Program-made: the position numbers and the translations under genes
NCBI GenBank assembly: GCA_963682175.1
Contig: OY821770.1
Coordinates: 13,112,501 to 13,176,500 of the forward strand
DNA: 64,000 nt
DNA from: Triglochin maritima
Taxonomy: Eukaryota > Streptophyta > Magnoliopsida > Alismatales > Juncaginaceae
Direction of reading: 5' to 3'
Part shown: positions 1 through 10,634 of the stretch, piece by piece
Layout: each line of letters opens with the position of its first letter
Position numbering within the stretch: the first letter of the stretch is position 1
Notes under the pieces: generated by a model
The model's input: the letters and a program-made list of their open reading frames with translations, nothing else
Told to the model about the DNA's origin: nothing
Database searches by the model: none

Positions 1-2039
1 GAACCTAGCAAGTGAAACATTATAGATTTGTGTTATGTGTCATTAATATTTTCAATGTGTCTTGAATCCTGAAATATGAGATTTATGTCTTTTCACATAA
101 AAAGTGTTCAATTTGATTATTGTCAAAAACTATCAACGAGCATAGTGATAAATGCAATAGTTGGTTGAACATAACTTGTGCTGGAAAATATAGTTAGTCA
201 AAAGATTATCATTTTCCCTCTTAGTTTGAGTGATGAAATGAGCTCCTTGATAAAGCAAAATTATAATGTGCACAATGTAACTTGAGTTAAGTTACATATT
301 TATAATTAGCTTAAGAGATCAAGAAATGAGTATATGATACAAATGTGACACAATTCTACTTTGTATATACTCTTAATATCATGAGGCAAGGGATAGACAC
401 AAGTGGTGCATTTACAACACTAAATGGATCGTGTTTAGTTCGAGTTGAACAAGACGTCTATGCTAATTGGGTAACTATAATGTGTAACTAGCTATTGCTT
501 ATAGTTTATGGTATTAAGTGTTTAATACCATTGCCAATATAGCTTAGGTCCTCCTATAGGTCACACCACAAAACTGGGAAACAAGAAGCTTGATTTTGTG
601 TTCATATGATGTACCGGGTTTCATGTGAAATGTGATACATGTGCTGAATCGACAAAATCAATATGTCGTGAAAATGACATTATTAGAATCATGAATAAAT
701 TCATATGAGATGTATGTATTATGAAGTGTAATAGTTTAACATTACATAGGATAATATATTGCATGACATGTGAATTTGCTAAAAACCCCAAAGATCAAAT
801 TTTGTTGGAGCTAAATCCAAAATTTGATAAAGGCAAAAATAGGATAAAACGGTCGAACATTTTCATAGACCGGTCGACCAAAAATTCACAATAGCTGTTG
901 CGTGTGAGAACGGTCGACCGAATGGACGTGTCGGTCGACCGAAATATTCCAGGAACTTTTTCTTGGATTAATTGGTTGACCGGTGGAAGTCGTGGTTCGA
1001 CCGAAAACCACCAAGAACTTCTGCGATTTTTTCTAGGTTGCAATCGGTCGACCGACTTGAGATTCAGTTCGACCAAAAACTTCCACTAGTCGTTTCTCAT
1101 ATAGAATAAGTCGACTGTTTGCGTGTTCTCTTTGATCGAAATATCACAGTAGCTTTGGGAGCGTGTGTTGGGTCGACCGTTGGGTTTCATGATCGAACCG
1201 AAACCATGATTAATTGCCAATCGGTCGACCGGTTGGTTAATTTTGGACGATCGTTCGACATGATTCTGCCTTGAATTATTAAGAGATTAGTGTCGATCAC
1301 GGGTTGGATTTATTCCAATTGTGGTCTAACGTGGATGAGGGTGATTATGTGTCAATTTGTGATTGGTGTAAGGGAGAGAGATGCAAGAGATCATGAGTTA
1401 GTGTGTAGCCCATGATGTGGCTGTTTGGAGAGCCTATAAATAGGTATCATCTCCCTACTTATTAAAGGTTAATGCAAATACTCTGCCCCCTAACCTCTCC
1501 ACTAATCCTTCCGAATTTCTCTTAATTAGTTGGAGATTTTGGAGTTTGATTCTCGTGGAGCTTTAGAGGGGTTATTAGCTAGATTCTAAGCTTGATTTGG
1601 AGATTGAATATGCTAGCTTTTTTCTCTCTAATCTTGTTTAGAGTTTGGTGAACACTTGAAGGCGAATCGATCAACGATTCGACGAGCAACAAACTCCGGA
1701 TCTTCATAAAGGTTTTAGAGAACCATTGGGTATGATCATCTTCTAAATTTATTTTAATATATGTATATTACATGATATTAGAATAAATACAAAACAATGT
1801 ACATGAAATCACTGAAAATATGAATATCAATCTTGTATGCATATATATAATTTTTTATAATATATACATACATAGGGGCACAAAATCCTACATTTTTTAT
1901 ATAATGTAGTATACATCATATTGAAATGTAAAAAAAAGAAATCTTGTACATGAAATTATTGAATAAGTATGACAACCGATCCTAATTTCTTGTAAAAAAT
2001 TAAAAATATATACCCAGGCATAGGACACGAAATCCTACA
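1..2039 (+). mobile_element. LTR of family A, cut by the window edge
   Basis: This is one of five family A LTR copies in the window. The others are at 5628-7727, 20309-22080, 30371-31546 and 44816-46981. The copy is oriented plus because a TATA-like CTATAAATAGG lies at 1434-1444, downstream of the GGTCGACC array, and the LTR then runs to ATCCTACA at 2039. An earlier ATCCTACA at 1892 suggests that about 150 bp at the 3' end are duplicated. The 5' end (TGAAGGGAATG in other copies) is outside the window. No primer-binding site or coding domain follows, so this is probably a solo LTR. The superfamily cannot be told from the LTR alone. Confidence 0.8.
845..1262. repeat. GGTCGACC palindrome array in family A LTR
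   Basis: Matches to GGTCGACC and one- or two-base variants have their central TCGA (or variant) at about 853, 874, 914, 935, 976, 997, 1048, 1069, 1111, 1136, 1173, 1193, 1225 and 1255. They form pairs about 21 bp apart, and pairs recur about every 62 bp. The array ends about 180 bp upstream of the TATA-like box at 1435. The spacing is close to whole helical turns (21 and 63 bp). The position fits a U3 regulatory module, but binding by any factor is inference. Confidence 0.85.
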
Positions 2040-2205
2040 ACCACATATAAATCATCCGTACAACACATCCTCACACAAAATAGAACCACACACACACATG
2101 AATACATGCAACACATTCACACACATTTACCACCAAGTATTCTACGTTGTCAATTCGTCGAACATTATCAGATCACACCCAAAAAATCCAAATAAACACA
2201 AAATT

Positions 2206-2470
2206 TCAACTAATTGGAATTGACTCCAAGGTTCGGCTTGCTCTTCCACTAGATGGATGCTCCTCTTTGACGAGGAGGTCGAGGAAGAGGTGATGGTGGG
2301 AGACGCAGTCGCCGCCAAGAGCCCCGACCTCATTCTGGGAGAATATCACCGCCTTGATGGCCCTCTCAGTGAAGTGCTTGAAGACGATGGAGATTTGGGT
2401 GGTCCGATGGTGACGACCAACTGACGGACGGAAGAGGGCGTAGAGCGAGTTGGAAGAGTCTAGGAGGGAG
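2206..2470 (-). pseudogene. ClpD/ERD1-like N-terminal fragment
   Basis: On the minus strand one frame reads VFKHFTERAIKAVIFSQNEV and then GALGGDC, HHHLFLDLLVKEEHPSSG. This matches the N-terminal Clp repeat of chloroplast Hsp100 chaperones, where plant ClpD reads VFERFTERAIKAVIFSQ. Only about the first 60 residues of the mature domain are present. The frame meets a stop at 2206-2208, and none of the AAA+ ATPase modules (Walker A/B) are nearby. The stretch upstream (2400-2530) could be the decayed transit-peptide region. ClpD is a stromal chaperone partner of the Clp protease; this copy cannot act. It is probably a fragment copied or captured by a transposon. Identity is fairly sure, origin is inference. 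Confidence 0.7.
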
Positions 2471-3496
2471 TTGTCATTAGGGGAACTTGGATTCGGTAAG
2501 GGGATGTTGGTGGGAGGAGGTGGTTGGGATTAGGGGAATTATTAACATTCAGGACAAAATTAACATAACGGAACATGTAGGGTTAACAATTTTTAGAACG
2601 GTAATGTAATAGACTGAACCACCGTCAACTTGGAGTGCACAAATTAAATTTGATTTTTGAGGCAAGTACACCCAAGTAAAATTCAAAAATTCGAGTGCAT
2701 ATATTCAATATCACTACTTTGCAAGTACACCCAAGCTAATAAGCCTTAATTAAATATCAATAACAAAAAAACAAAATGCAAAATAGTACTTAAGATTTTA
2801 ATTGAACAAGTATCAAGTTGATTGCCGTATATAGTTAATCCAAATTGGATTCCTCCGCGGACGACCAAGCGGATGGAAGGGATCTAATGAAACAGTTGAA
2901 AGTGATTCTTCTTCCAAAGAGTAGCAGAAGATACTCTTATCATGCGTTCTCAAGAAGTAGATGTGGTTGCGTAGAAATCCGCACATATGTTGTTCCTCTT
3001 CTACGACCGAGCACGAAAAAGCACCTCCAAAGCACACAAAAAATGCTTGTTTTCCTATATCATTTACCTTCGACCAAAACCGTTGAGAGTAATCCATTCT
3101 ATATACTTCAAATTTGACATTGATTATCCCTTTCATTACAATCCAATGAATCATAAATATCTCTTTTCCATCACACGACTCAACTAGAAAACTAGTAGTA
3201 GGAAAAAAGGGTACCTCGGCCCCACGCAATACAATCATTTTACCAAGAACATGGGTGAATGTGCCAATATCCACCTTGATAAGAGAATTGTCGTTATCCA
3301 AACCGTAAACTACCTCTTCATTAAAAGCCAGAAGTAGGCGCAAGCTCATCCCATCATGTGTAATATCCTAAACCCTTATTAATCGGGTTAATTGACTTTT
3401 AGGTTGCTAATTGGTGGATTATGATGGAGGGATGGGATTGAGTTGGTGGACATGAAGTGGATGGTGGAGATGAGAGGAGAAGTGTATGAGTTGGTG

Positions 3497-3499
<3 letters not shown>

Positions 3500-3550
<51 letters not shown>
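3500..3550. repeat. (CT)n microsatellite
   Basis: About 50 bp of pure CT dinucleotide repeat lie inside the family B LTR. They give an artificial Ser-Leu reading frame that is not a gene. Confidence 0.95.
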
Positions 3551-3552
<2 letters not shown>

Positions 3553-3864
3553 GTTATTCTCTCTCTCCCGCTCAAATTCTCTCCCTCTCTCTATTCTAAT
3601 CCGCAGCTTTCGGAGGGGGCGGTTTTGGTGAGGCGAGGTGAAGCTCAGACATTCTCTGGAGTTGAGTAGATCATAACTCGGTTGGTTGTCGCCGGAGTTT
3701 GGGTTCGTGAGGGAAAAGCTCGCCGTTGGATCTTCAAAGGCTTCTTCAAGCCTTCAAGGTATGTCAAACTTTACTTTGAGACTCAGTTATGCTTTCGTGA
3801 GTGTTGGAGTGGTAGACGGTAGGCCGGATGACTCGTCGGACCTGTGCAGCAGTTTTCTGCACTG

Positions 3865-4380
3865 TAACGGTCGACCCGTAGCTTTGTTCGGTCGACCGGT
3901 TGTAGTGTAATTTTGGCGTTATCTGTCGCACCGGTCGAACGATACCCTTGGGTTGTTGGCCGGTGGTGCATGTTAAGCGAAGAGAGGGCGTTACTGGTAG
4001 CTTTCGGTCGAACGAGACCCCTTTGCTGTTCGACTGAAATACTATTTTAAGTCGGTTGGGGGTGTAGACCACAAAACGGTCGACCGCCCTAAGACCTCGT
4101 TCGACCGATGACTTAAAATAACTTAAAGTTTGTTCGACCCCTTTTACTGTTTCGGTCGACCTGCGTACTTTGTTATGAATTGGATTTTACTGCCCATTTT
4201 CGGTCGACCGTCGATCATGGCTTGTTCGACCGTTTGTGTTTTTTATACGGCAAGAAGTTTTTACTGGTGGAATTCGGTCGAACGGGTCTCCCTTGCCGTT
4301 CGACCGGTTGACGGGTTTTTTGGTTGGGTCAATCCTATGGAGAGGATTCAGTCGACCGGTTTGGTGGTTTTGTTTGACCG
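3865..4380. repeat. GGTCGACC/GGTCGAAC dyad array in family B LTR
   Basis: Pairs of TCGA-centred sites (some are TTGA or degenerate variants) occur at 3871/3892, 4008/4030, 4080/4101, 4134/4156, 4204/4226, 4278/4300 and 4352/4374. The gap inside each pair is 21-22 bp, and pairs follow each other at mostly 70-74 bp, with one interval of 54 bp and a longer gap after the first pair. At 4275-4306 the pair forms a perfect inverted repeat: 11-bp arms (CGGTCGAACGG and its complement) around a 10-bp loop. The motif matches that of family A although the LTR ends are different. Confidence 0.85.
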
Positions 4381-4410
4381 TTTTGGTGCAGTTTTGTGTT
4401 ATTTTGGTGT

Positions 4411-4665
4411 CGTGGAGCCAGCTAAAGGGCAACGAGTCTCCGACCTTTTTGAAGAAACAATACAAACATTGTCGGCCTGAGAGTGGTTCGTTGGTGTTGT
4501 GGAGCCAGCTCAAGGGCAACAGGTCCCCGACCCTGGAGGGGCAATAGTACGGACATTGCCGACCTGAGAGTGGTTCACCAGATCAGCTGTGAAGGCAACA
4601 AGTCGCCGACCTTGGAGGGGCAACAGTACAGACATTGCCGGCCTGATAGTGATCCAGCATTGTGT
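4411..4665. repeat. Three tandem ~80-bp repeats in family B LTR
   Basis: Three degenerate copies share GGCAAC, CCGACC, a run like TGGAGGGGCAA, ACATTGCCG and CCTGAGAGTGG. The copies start about 86 and 79 bp apart. No coding function is seen. Confidence 0.8.
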
Positions 4666-5546
4666 TGTAGCTGATGATATTCCGGCTGAGGTGCCTGGCG
4701 AACGTGTGAGGGTTGGGCTAGAGGACCCACGAGACCCGTTACTGTTTTGTGTCTACTGTGGTAGGGAGAGAGTTCCCGGAGGCCCAGTGAGAGGATGTTT
4801 GTTTACTGCATTTCATAACATACATGCTTATAGATGTCTGATCCATTTATTGTGATAGGAGTTTGACATACGGGATTTTCTCATGGGAAACTCAGGCATA
4901 GTCATGTTTTATTTCAGGCTGTGAGCGACACTAGGAGGTGGTGACCGAGGAGGAGCGTGTTCGGAGCCAGATCCTGTTTTTCCCTGTTTTGAGGTCTTAG
5001 TGATTACATGTACATTTCCTTTAGCTTTTGTTGTAATCACACTCTTGAAACTCTCAGATATATATTGTATATAGGTTAGTGCACCAGTTGTCTATTGTTT
5101 TTTGTAATATCCTCGTGTTTGTGTTATTTTGAAAATTTTAAATTTCTTCCACTTTTGAGGATGTTACATCATGTGTCTTCCACTCTGAGTCTCTTAACTT
5201 ACAAGAGAAAAGACGATTGCGGCTAGCAGTATTAAAGAAGATGATAGTGCAACCTGGGTGAGGTGGGGCTGGTGACAGTATGAACTCGTACCAGCGAAAG
5301 GGGTAGCATTTCCAGAGTGACGGGGTTTAAGAGGTAGCAATCTTGCAAGGAATTTGTTGGTGTTACGCAGAGAATACAACCCTGAGGACACACCCGTAAA
5401 ACGTGCCCAAGCTCCAGGTTGGAACATCCACTCTGCTTCCATCTGACATAACAAAAACTGTACTGCTCGTTGGCAGGTTTTGAATGTCATGATTGTCAGA
5501 CTTGTCCTGAATCAGTCTAACTATGGACACGAGCCAGTTCAGTGTG

Positions 5547-7804
5547 TGTCCAGAGTTGGGCCAATTCTGGACACACTCTAGAAAAAAACCTGGTTGTCAG
5601 GATTAGTGTGTCTAGGATTATCCATATTGTAGGATTTCGTGCCCCTATCATGCATGCAGGATCGATTATCATATTTCCGATGATTTTATGTACATTATTC
5701 TATATACTATTTTAATACATAGAAATTTACATATATATTAAAATAAATAGAAGAGGATCATATCTAAAGGTTCTCGAAAACCTTTATGAAGATCCGGAGT
5801 TGTGTTGCTCTTCGAATCGTCTGTCGATTCTCCTCCAAGTGTTCACCAAACTCTAAAAAAGATTAGATAGAAAGAAGCTAACCAATCAATCTCTAAATCA
5901 AGGTTAGAATCTCTAAAGCTCCTGAGAATTAAATCTCCAAAAACTTGAATAATTAAGAGAATTTTTGGATGGAGTAATAGGGTGGTTAGGGAGAGAGAGA
6001 ATTTTTGCATTCGATAAAACAAGTAGGGAGAGGAGACCTATTTATAGGCTCCCCCAACACCCACATCATGGGTTATCCACTAACCCATGATCTTATGTTT
6101 TTCTCTTCCTTAAACCAATCAAAAATTGACACATAATCATCATTAAAAATGTTTGACCATAATTGGAATAAATCAAACCCATGATCAACAATAATCTCTT
6201 AACTATTCTAGCAAAATCATGTCCACCGGTCGACCGTAATTAATCAATCGGTCGACCGATTGGCAATTAGATACGGTTTTGGTTGGACCATGAAACCGGT
6301 TGGTCGACCCATCACATGCTACCAAAGCTACTGCGATTTTCCGGTCCAAGAGAACACATAAACGGTCGACCGATTCAACACGACAATCGGCTACTGGATG
6401 TTTTCGGTCGGACTAAGCTACAATTTGGTCGACCAATTGCTACCAAGAAGAATTTGCAGAAGCTCCTAGAAGTTTTTCGTCGACTAAACACATTTGTCTG
6501 GTCGACCGTTCACAAACGCAATAGCTACTGTGAATTTTCGGTCGACCGGTCTCCGAAAACGTTAGACCGTTTTGTCTGATTTTTTCTTTTATCAATTTTG
6601 ATTTACATCCAACAAAATTTGATCTTTGGGTTTTTTCGCAAATTCACATATCATGTAATATACTATCATATGTAATATCAAAACATTACACCCCATAATA
6701 CATATATCTCATACGAATTTATTTATGATTTTAACTATTTAATTTCATGACAGATTGATTTTATTGATTCACCACATGTATCCTATTTCACATGAAACCT
6801 GATATATCATATGAACACAAAATCAAGTTTCTTATTTCCCAATTTTGTGGTGTGACCTATAGGAGGACCTAAGTTATATTGTCAATGATATTAACACTTA
6901 ATATCACAAACTATAAACGGTATCTAGCTACACATTATAGTTACCCAATTAGCAAAAATGTCTTGTTCACTCGAACTAAACACGATCCATTTAGTGATGC
7001 AAACCATCACTTGTGGCTATCCTTTGCCTCATGATATTAAGAGTATATACAAAGTAGAATTGTGTCACATTTGTATTATATACTCATTTCTTTATCTCTT
7101 AAGCTAATTATAAATATGTAACTTAACTCAAGTCACATTGTGCACATTATAATTTCGCATTATCAAAGGGCCCACTAATATCATTACTCAAGTAAAGAGT
7201 GATAATGATAATCTTTTGACGAACTATCTTTTCCAGCACAAGTCGTGTTCAACCAACTATTGCATTTATCACTATGCTCGTTGATAGTTTTTGACAATAA
7301 TCAAATTAAACACTTCTCATGTGAAAAGACATAAATCTCATATCTTAGAATTCAAGACACAATGAAACATTAATGACACATAACACAATTCCATAATGTT
7401 TCACTTGCTAAGTCTATTCAATATATAAAAGTAACAATTTTCCTCATTTATATACTTGTGTCGTTAAATATTTGTAGAGTTACAATACTCTTTAACCAAC
7501 ACGACAATCTTATCTCGGTAATTAATGTTCCATGTCAATTACCATGATTGTGAAAAACTTTTGATTTATGTAAACCATTATCTCTTAGAGATCTACAGTT
7601 AAGGACCAAGAATCTCTTCCTTAACACTTCAAAAAGAGAAATACATTAATCAAGGAACAAAATGTTTGCACATTAAATTCTTAATAATTGACATATAAAA
7701 TTAAACTTTTAGAACACATTCCCTTCACTTATTTATCCAAAATAAGTCCAATTCTAGCCTATCCAGCGTTGGATTGATTCTGGACACATTCTAGACAAAA
7801 ACTG
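5547..7804. repeat. Pair of ~45-bp direct repeats flanking the family A LTR
   Basis: A segment with TTCTGGACACACTCTAGA at 5547-5592 recurs as TTCTGGACACATTCTAGA at 7760-7804. Each copy lies outside the LTR. The first also contains an inverted repeat (GTCCAGA ... TCTGGAC). They read as two units of an older tandem repeat that the LTR later entered. Origin unknown. Confidence 0.55.
5628..7727 (-). mobile_element. Solo LTR, family A
   Basis: This is a 2100-bp copy in minus orientation: TGTAGGATTTC on the plus strand at 5628 and CATTCCCTTCA ending at 7727. Flanks CATAT (5623-5627) and CTTAT (7728-7732) differ by one base and are a likely eroded target duplication. The minus-strand TATA-like box is at 6039-6046. 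The GGTCGACC array at 6230-6565 lies upstream of it, with sites near 6230, 6252, 6304, 6366, 6408, 6429, 6480, 6502, 6542 and 6563. No internal retrotransposon domain is attached. Confidence 0.85.
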
Positions 7805-7834
7805 AATAGGCTCGTTGCCGATGTGTTTTCATGC

Positions 7835-8356
7835 TCACCTGACGTCTCTTTCATTGAATGTGAGGTTTTCGTGCCCACCGGCTTCAGTAACAAAAGATTG
7901 CATGGTTTTGGAAGCTAAAATACTGGTTGCATCATTTGAGGCAAATCGTAGTTTCTTTGCTTCGGAAATCTCACGTTTGCCACGAGGAAAATGCAGTTGT
8001 CTAGCCTCTAACATGTCATGATTATGCTTTAAACAAACATCAGTGAGCACATAAACCTTCACCGGGTTCCCAGCAACCCTAAAAAGTGCAAGACAATTGA
8101 TGCATATAAACAACCCTGAATGGACTTCACCCTGACCTTAATTACGGGGTGGACCACCCTCCTTGGAACACGTCAAAGTGGTCCTATTGATAACATCATC
8201 CTTGTAATGAGAATGTCTAATCTTGATGCTGAACCCATTAACATTAGCAAATGAGGTATAAAACTCTCAGGTTTCTTCAAAGGTTTTAAAAGACATTCCC
8301 ACGTAGGGCTGAGAAAAAGAACTGTCTTGTTGGTCGACGTGAGTAACAATCTCCAT
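7835..8356 (-). pseudogene. FAR1-RELATED SEQUENCE (FRS) N-terminal fragment
   Basis: From an ATG at 8356 the minus strand reads through PYVGMSFKTFEE, EFYTSFANVNGFSIKI, CSKEGG, then VCLKHNHDM, KREISEAKKLR and AGGHENLTFNERDVR. This order (PYVGM start, WRKY-GCM1-type zinc-binding FAR1 domain, the AGGHENL segment) is that of plant FAR1/FHY3 family proteins, which derive from MULE transposases and act as transcription factors. Two in-frame stops occur, and the match ends near 7835, so the central transposase-like domain and the SWIM zinc finger are missing. It is a dead 5' fragment, about 170 codons of a family that usually exceeds 550. Whether the truncation came from a transposon capture or a deletion at the nearby repeat cannot be decided. 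Confidence 0.75.
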
Positions 8357-9005
8357 CGTCGTAAAAAATTTCAATGAACATGATAAACAAGAGAAAATAA
8401 GGTAAGAGATGAAGAGAGGGAAAACATAATCTTCTATTTTTGGAAAGTGAACGATACCATTCATTTGGAAAGTAAACATTGCCTAGAATGTAGTGCCCAA
8501 CTTTTACGTGAAAAATCTATTGACGTGGAAAGACTGCTCCACGTCGAGCTACACATCGGACGCGTGCGTGACCCACGCTTCCCGCAATCATTTTCCATAT
8601 TAAAATCACAAAAATCAGTTGAAATATCACATACCCATGCCCTGATCGTGCTTTCAAAGATTTTTCTTGGTCTTAGGTTGAAATTTCAAGATAATTTATT
8701 TTATTTTATTGTTGTTTCCACTTCCAACAAAATTCCATTATGGAAAGTTTCGATTTTGACAAATTTCTCTAACAGAAAAGTATATGGGAAATTAAAAGAA
8801 AATTCACTTAAAAACAAACAAAAAATTCTTTGTTAAAATATGCTTTTTTCGAAAGAGAACATTTGTATTCAAGTTTAACTTGAAATTATTTTCTGACTTA
8901 CTGCATCTGATTTTTTAGACTAATTTGTTGCACAAATTTACAATTATACCCAAACATTATTTATTATAATTTCTTCACTTTTTTTAATTCAAAAATATAA
9001 TTCTT
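8357..9005. other. AT-rich stretch without recognised feature
   Basis: No convincing gene, repeat or transposon end was seen here. A CACGTG-poor, AT-rich sequence fills the gap between the FRS fragment and the gypsy remnant. Confidence 0.5.
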
Positions 9006-9009
9006 AACT

Positions 9010-9300
9010 TTCCCAAGGACGTGAGGGGACGGTAGGGGTTCAAGTAACCCATTAGGCAAAATGTTGCTCTCCTTTATCCTGTTGGCACACCGAGCAGATT
9101 TTCACATAGAGCTCTACTTCCTCCCTCATTTTTGGCCAATAGTATGATATTTCAAGCAATGTCATCCTCCTCCTTTAGCTTGGATGCCCAGCCAACTTCG
9201 TGTCATGACACTTCTTGATAATCTTTCTCCACAAATCATTACATTTTGGCACAAACATTCTTCTTCCATTGGTATAGAGAATGCCATCTTCTACCCAAAA
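9010..9300 (-). pseudogene. Gypsy integrase zinc-binding (H2C2) fragment
   Basis: The minus strand encodes FVPKCNDLWRKIIKKCHDTK, then AGHPS, YYWPKMREEVELYV and CSVCQQDK, giving the H-H-C-C pattern of the integrase N-terminal domain. It is broken by stops and ends soon after with no DDE core. Confidence 0.7.
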
Positions 9301-10100
9301 TTTCGTGGTCTTTCATTCGTTCACCATGCCCACTAATTGCTTGACAAAGGGGTAATGCATCAGTCCTTCTTTGATCTCTCCCACGAGATCTTCTTGAACA
9401 TTGGAAAGGGACGCTAGTTCAACCCTTCTACTCAAGGCATCTACTACAATGTTTCCTTTCCCTGACTTGTACTTCATTTTGAAGTCAAATTCAGCCAAAA
9501 GTCCTACCACTGGACTTTCTTGGGACTCAACTTCTTCTGCATTTGGAAGTAGCTTGTAGCTACATTATCGGTCTAAATCATAAAATGTGATCATAATAGA
9601 TAATGCCTCCATGTTCTTAGGCAATGGACTACTGTTGTCATCTCCTTCTCTAGGACAATGTATCTTCTTTCTATCTTCTTTAGCTTCCCACTCTAGTAGG
9701 CTATCAGATGACCTTCTTGCATTAACACCCCCACTTTCTTGCATTAACACCCCCACCTATAGCAAACTCTGAGGCATCAGTTTGCATCTCAAACTCCTTG
9801 GTGAAATCCGACAACACTAGAACTGACTCCTTCATGACCTTCTTCTTCAACTTCTCGAAGGTGTTTTGACATTTCTTCCACTCTCTGTCCATCTTCCTTT
9901 TAAAGAGCTCAGTTAATGGACCGGCTATGACAGAATATCCCTTGATGATTTTTTTGTAATAGTTCATCAATCCTAAGAATGAACAAAGTACATTTTATCA
10001 CTTTGGTTGGGACCTCCTACTCTTGGATGACTCCTATCTTTGAGCTATCTATCCCCAACCTTCCTTGGTTGATGATATGACCCAAGGAGGACACTTCTTC

Positions 10101-10634
10101 TTAGGCAAGGGAGCACTTCTCATTCTTCACATATAGCTTATTTTCCATCAGCATTTGGAATATCCGCATTAGTTGCTCAACATGCTCCTTTAAGAAATTG
10201 TTATAGATGACAATAACATCTAAGTAGACCACCTTGAACTGATCCAGATATGGATGTAATATTTTGTTCATCAATGTACAGAAGCTTGCAAGGGCGTTTG
10301 TTAGGCTGAACGATATGACTAGCCATTCAAATGACCCATACCTTGTGACGCTTGTAATCTTTGGCTCATCCCCCTCGGCGATCTTGACTTGGTGATACCA
10401 TGATCTCAAGTCCATCTTTGTAAAATACTTGGTTTTCCAGAGTCGATCGAACGAGTCCGTGGTCAGGAGTATTGGGTATCTGTTTTTGATAGTCACATTG
10501 TTTAATGCACGATAATCTATGCACATGCAAAGGTCACCATCTTGCAAAGGTCGAATCTGACCCGCTTCCAACAAGTTTTTAAGTTGCCTCCTTAGTTCCT
10601 CCAACTCAGGAGGTGGCATCCGGTATGACCCCAT
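10101..10634 (-). pseudogene. Gypsy reverse transcriptase fragment
   Basis: The frame has MCIDYRALNNVTIKNRYP, the TKMDLRSWYHQVKIAEGDEP block, TSVTRYGSFEWLV and YLDVIVIYNN. These are RT blocks of Ty3/gypsy. Two losses show that it is inactive. The catalytic YLDD step reads YLDV, removing the second aspartate, and the block usually found between the entry segment (IRPL) and the C-IDYR block (a PSKSPFASPV-like run) is deleted. RNase H continues at 9970-9722 (QTDASEFAIGG) and the ADALSR-like VDALSRR signature lies at about 9430. Confidence 0.8.

Larger units (their letters stand above)
3359..5168 (+). mobile_element. Solo LTR, family B, with TCATG target duplication
   Basis: The 1810-bp LTR starts TGTAATATCC and ends GGATGTTACA, with perfect 5-bp flanking repeats TCATG at 3354-3358 and 5169-5173. 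The terminal sequence resembles Ty3/gypsy (Tekay/Del type) LTRs, but this is a recollection of family style, not a search. No internal domain is present, so the element was reduced to a solo LTR by recombination. It contains a CT microsatellite, a GGTCGACC-type array and three copies of an approximately 80-bp repeat. Orientation is given as plus from the end sequences and is not certain. Confidence 0.85.
2813..5490 (-). pseudogene. DUF295 (KIB1-like) gene remnant split by a solo LTR
   Basis: The 3' part (3349-2813) encodes 178 residues typical of the C-terminal half of plant DUF295 / F-box-associated propeller proteins: FLVESCDGKE, then KFEVYRMDYSQRFWSKVNDI, a region that would hold the NCIYF-like step (here NHIYFL), and a terminal PIWI. 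The 5' part, on the other side of the LTR (about 5480-5174), has CYLLNPVTLEMLP and VHTVTSPTSP, which fit the family's N-terminal propeller blades, but with in-frame stops. The family LTR at 3359-5168 sits between the halves with a perfect TCATG duplication, so insertion split one gene. No F-box was found upstream. DUF295 proteins are mostly substrate-adaptor-like; this copy is dead. Confidence 0.65.

Noticed and set aside
845..1262. GGTCGACC array as a centromeric or telomeric satellite
   Set aside because: It recurs only inside LTRs, at the same position relative to the TATA box, not as long tandem arrays.
3443..3631. Ser-Leu repeat frame
   Set aside because: It only translates the CT microsatellite inside the family B LTR.
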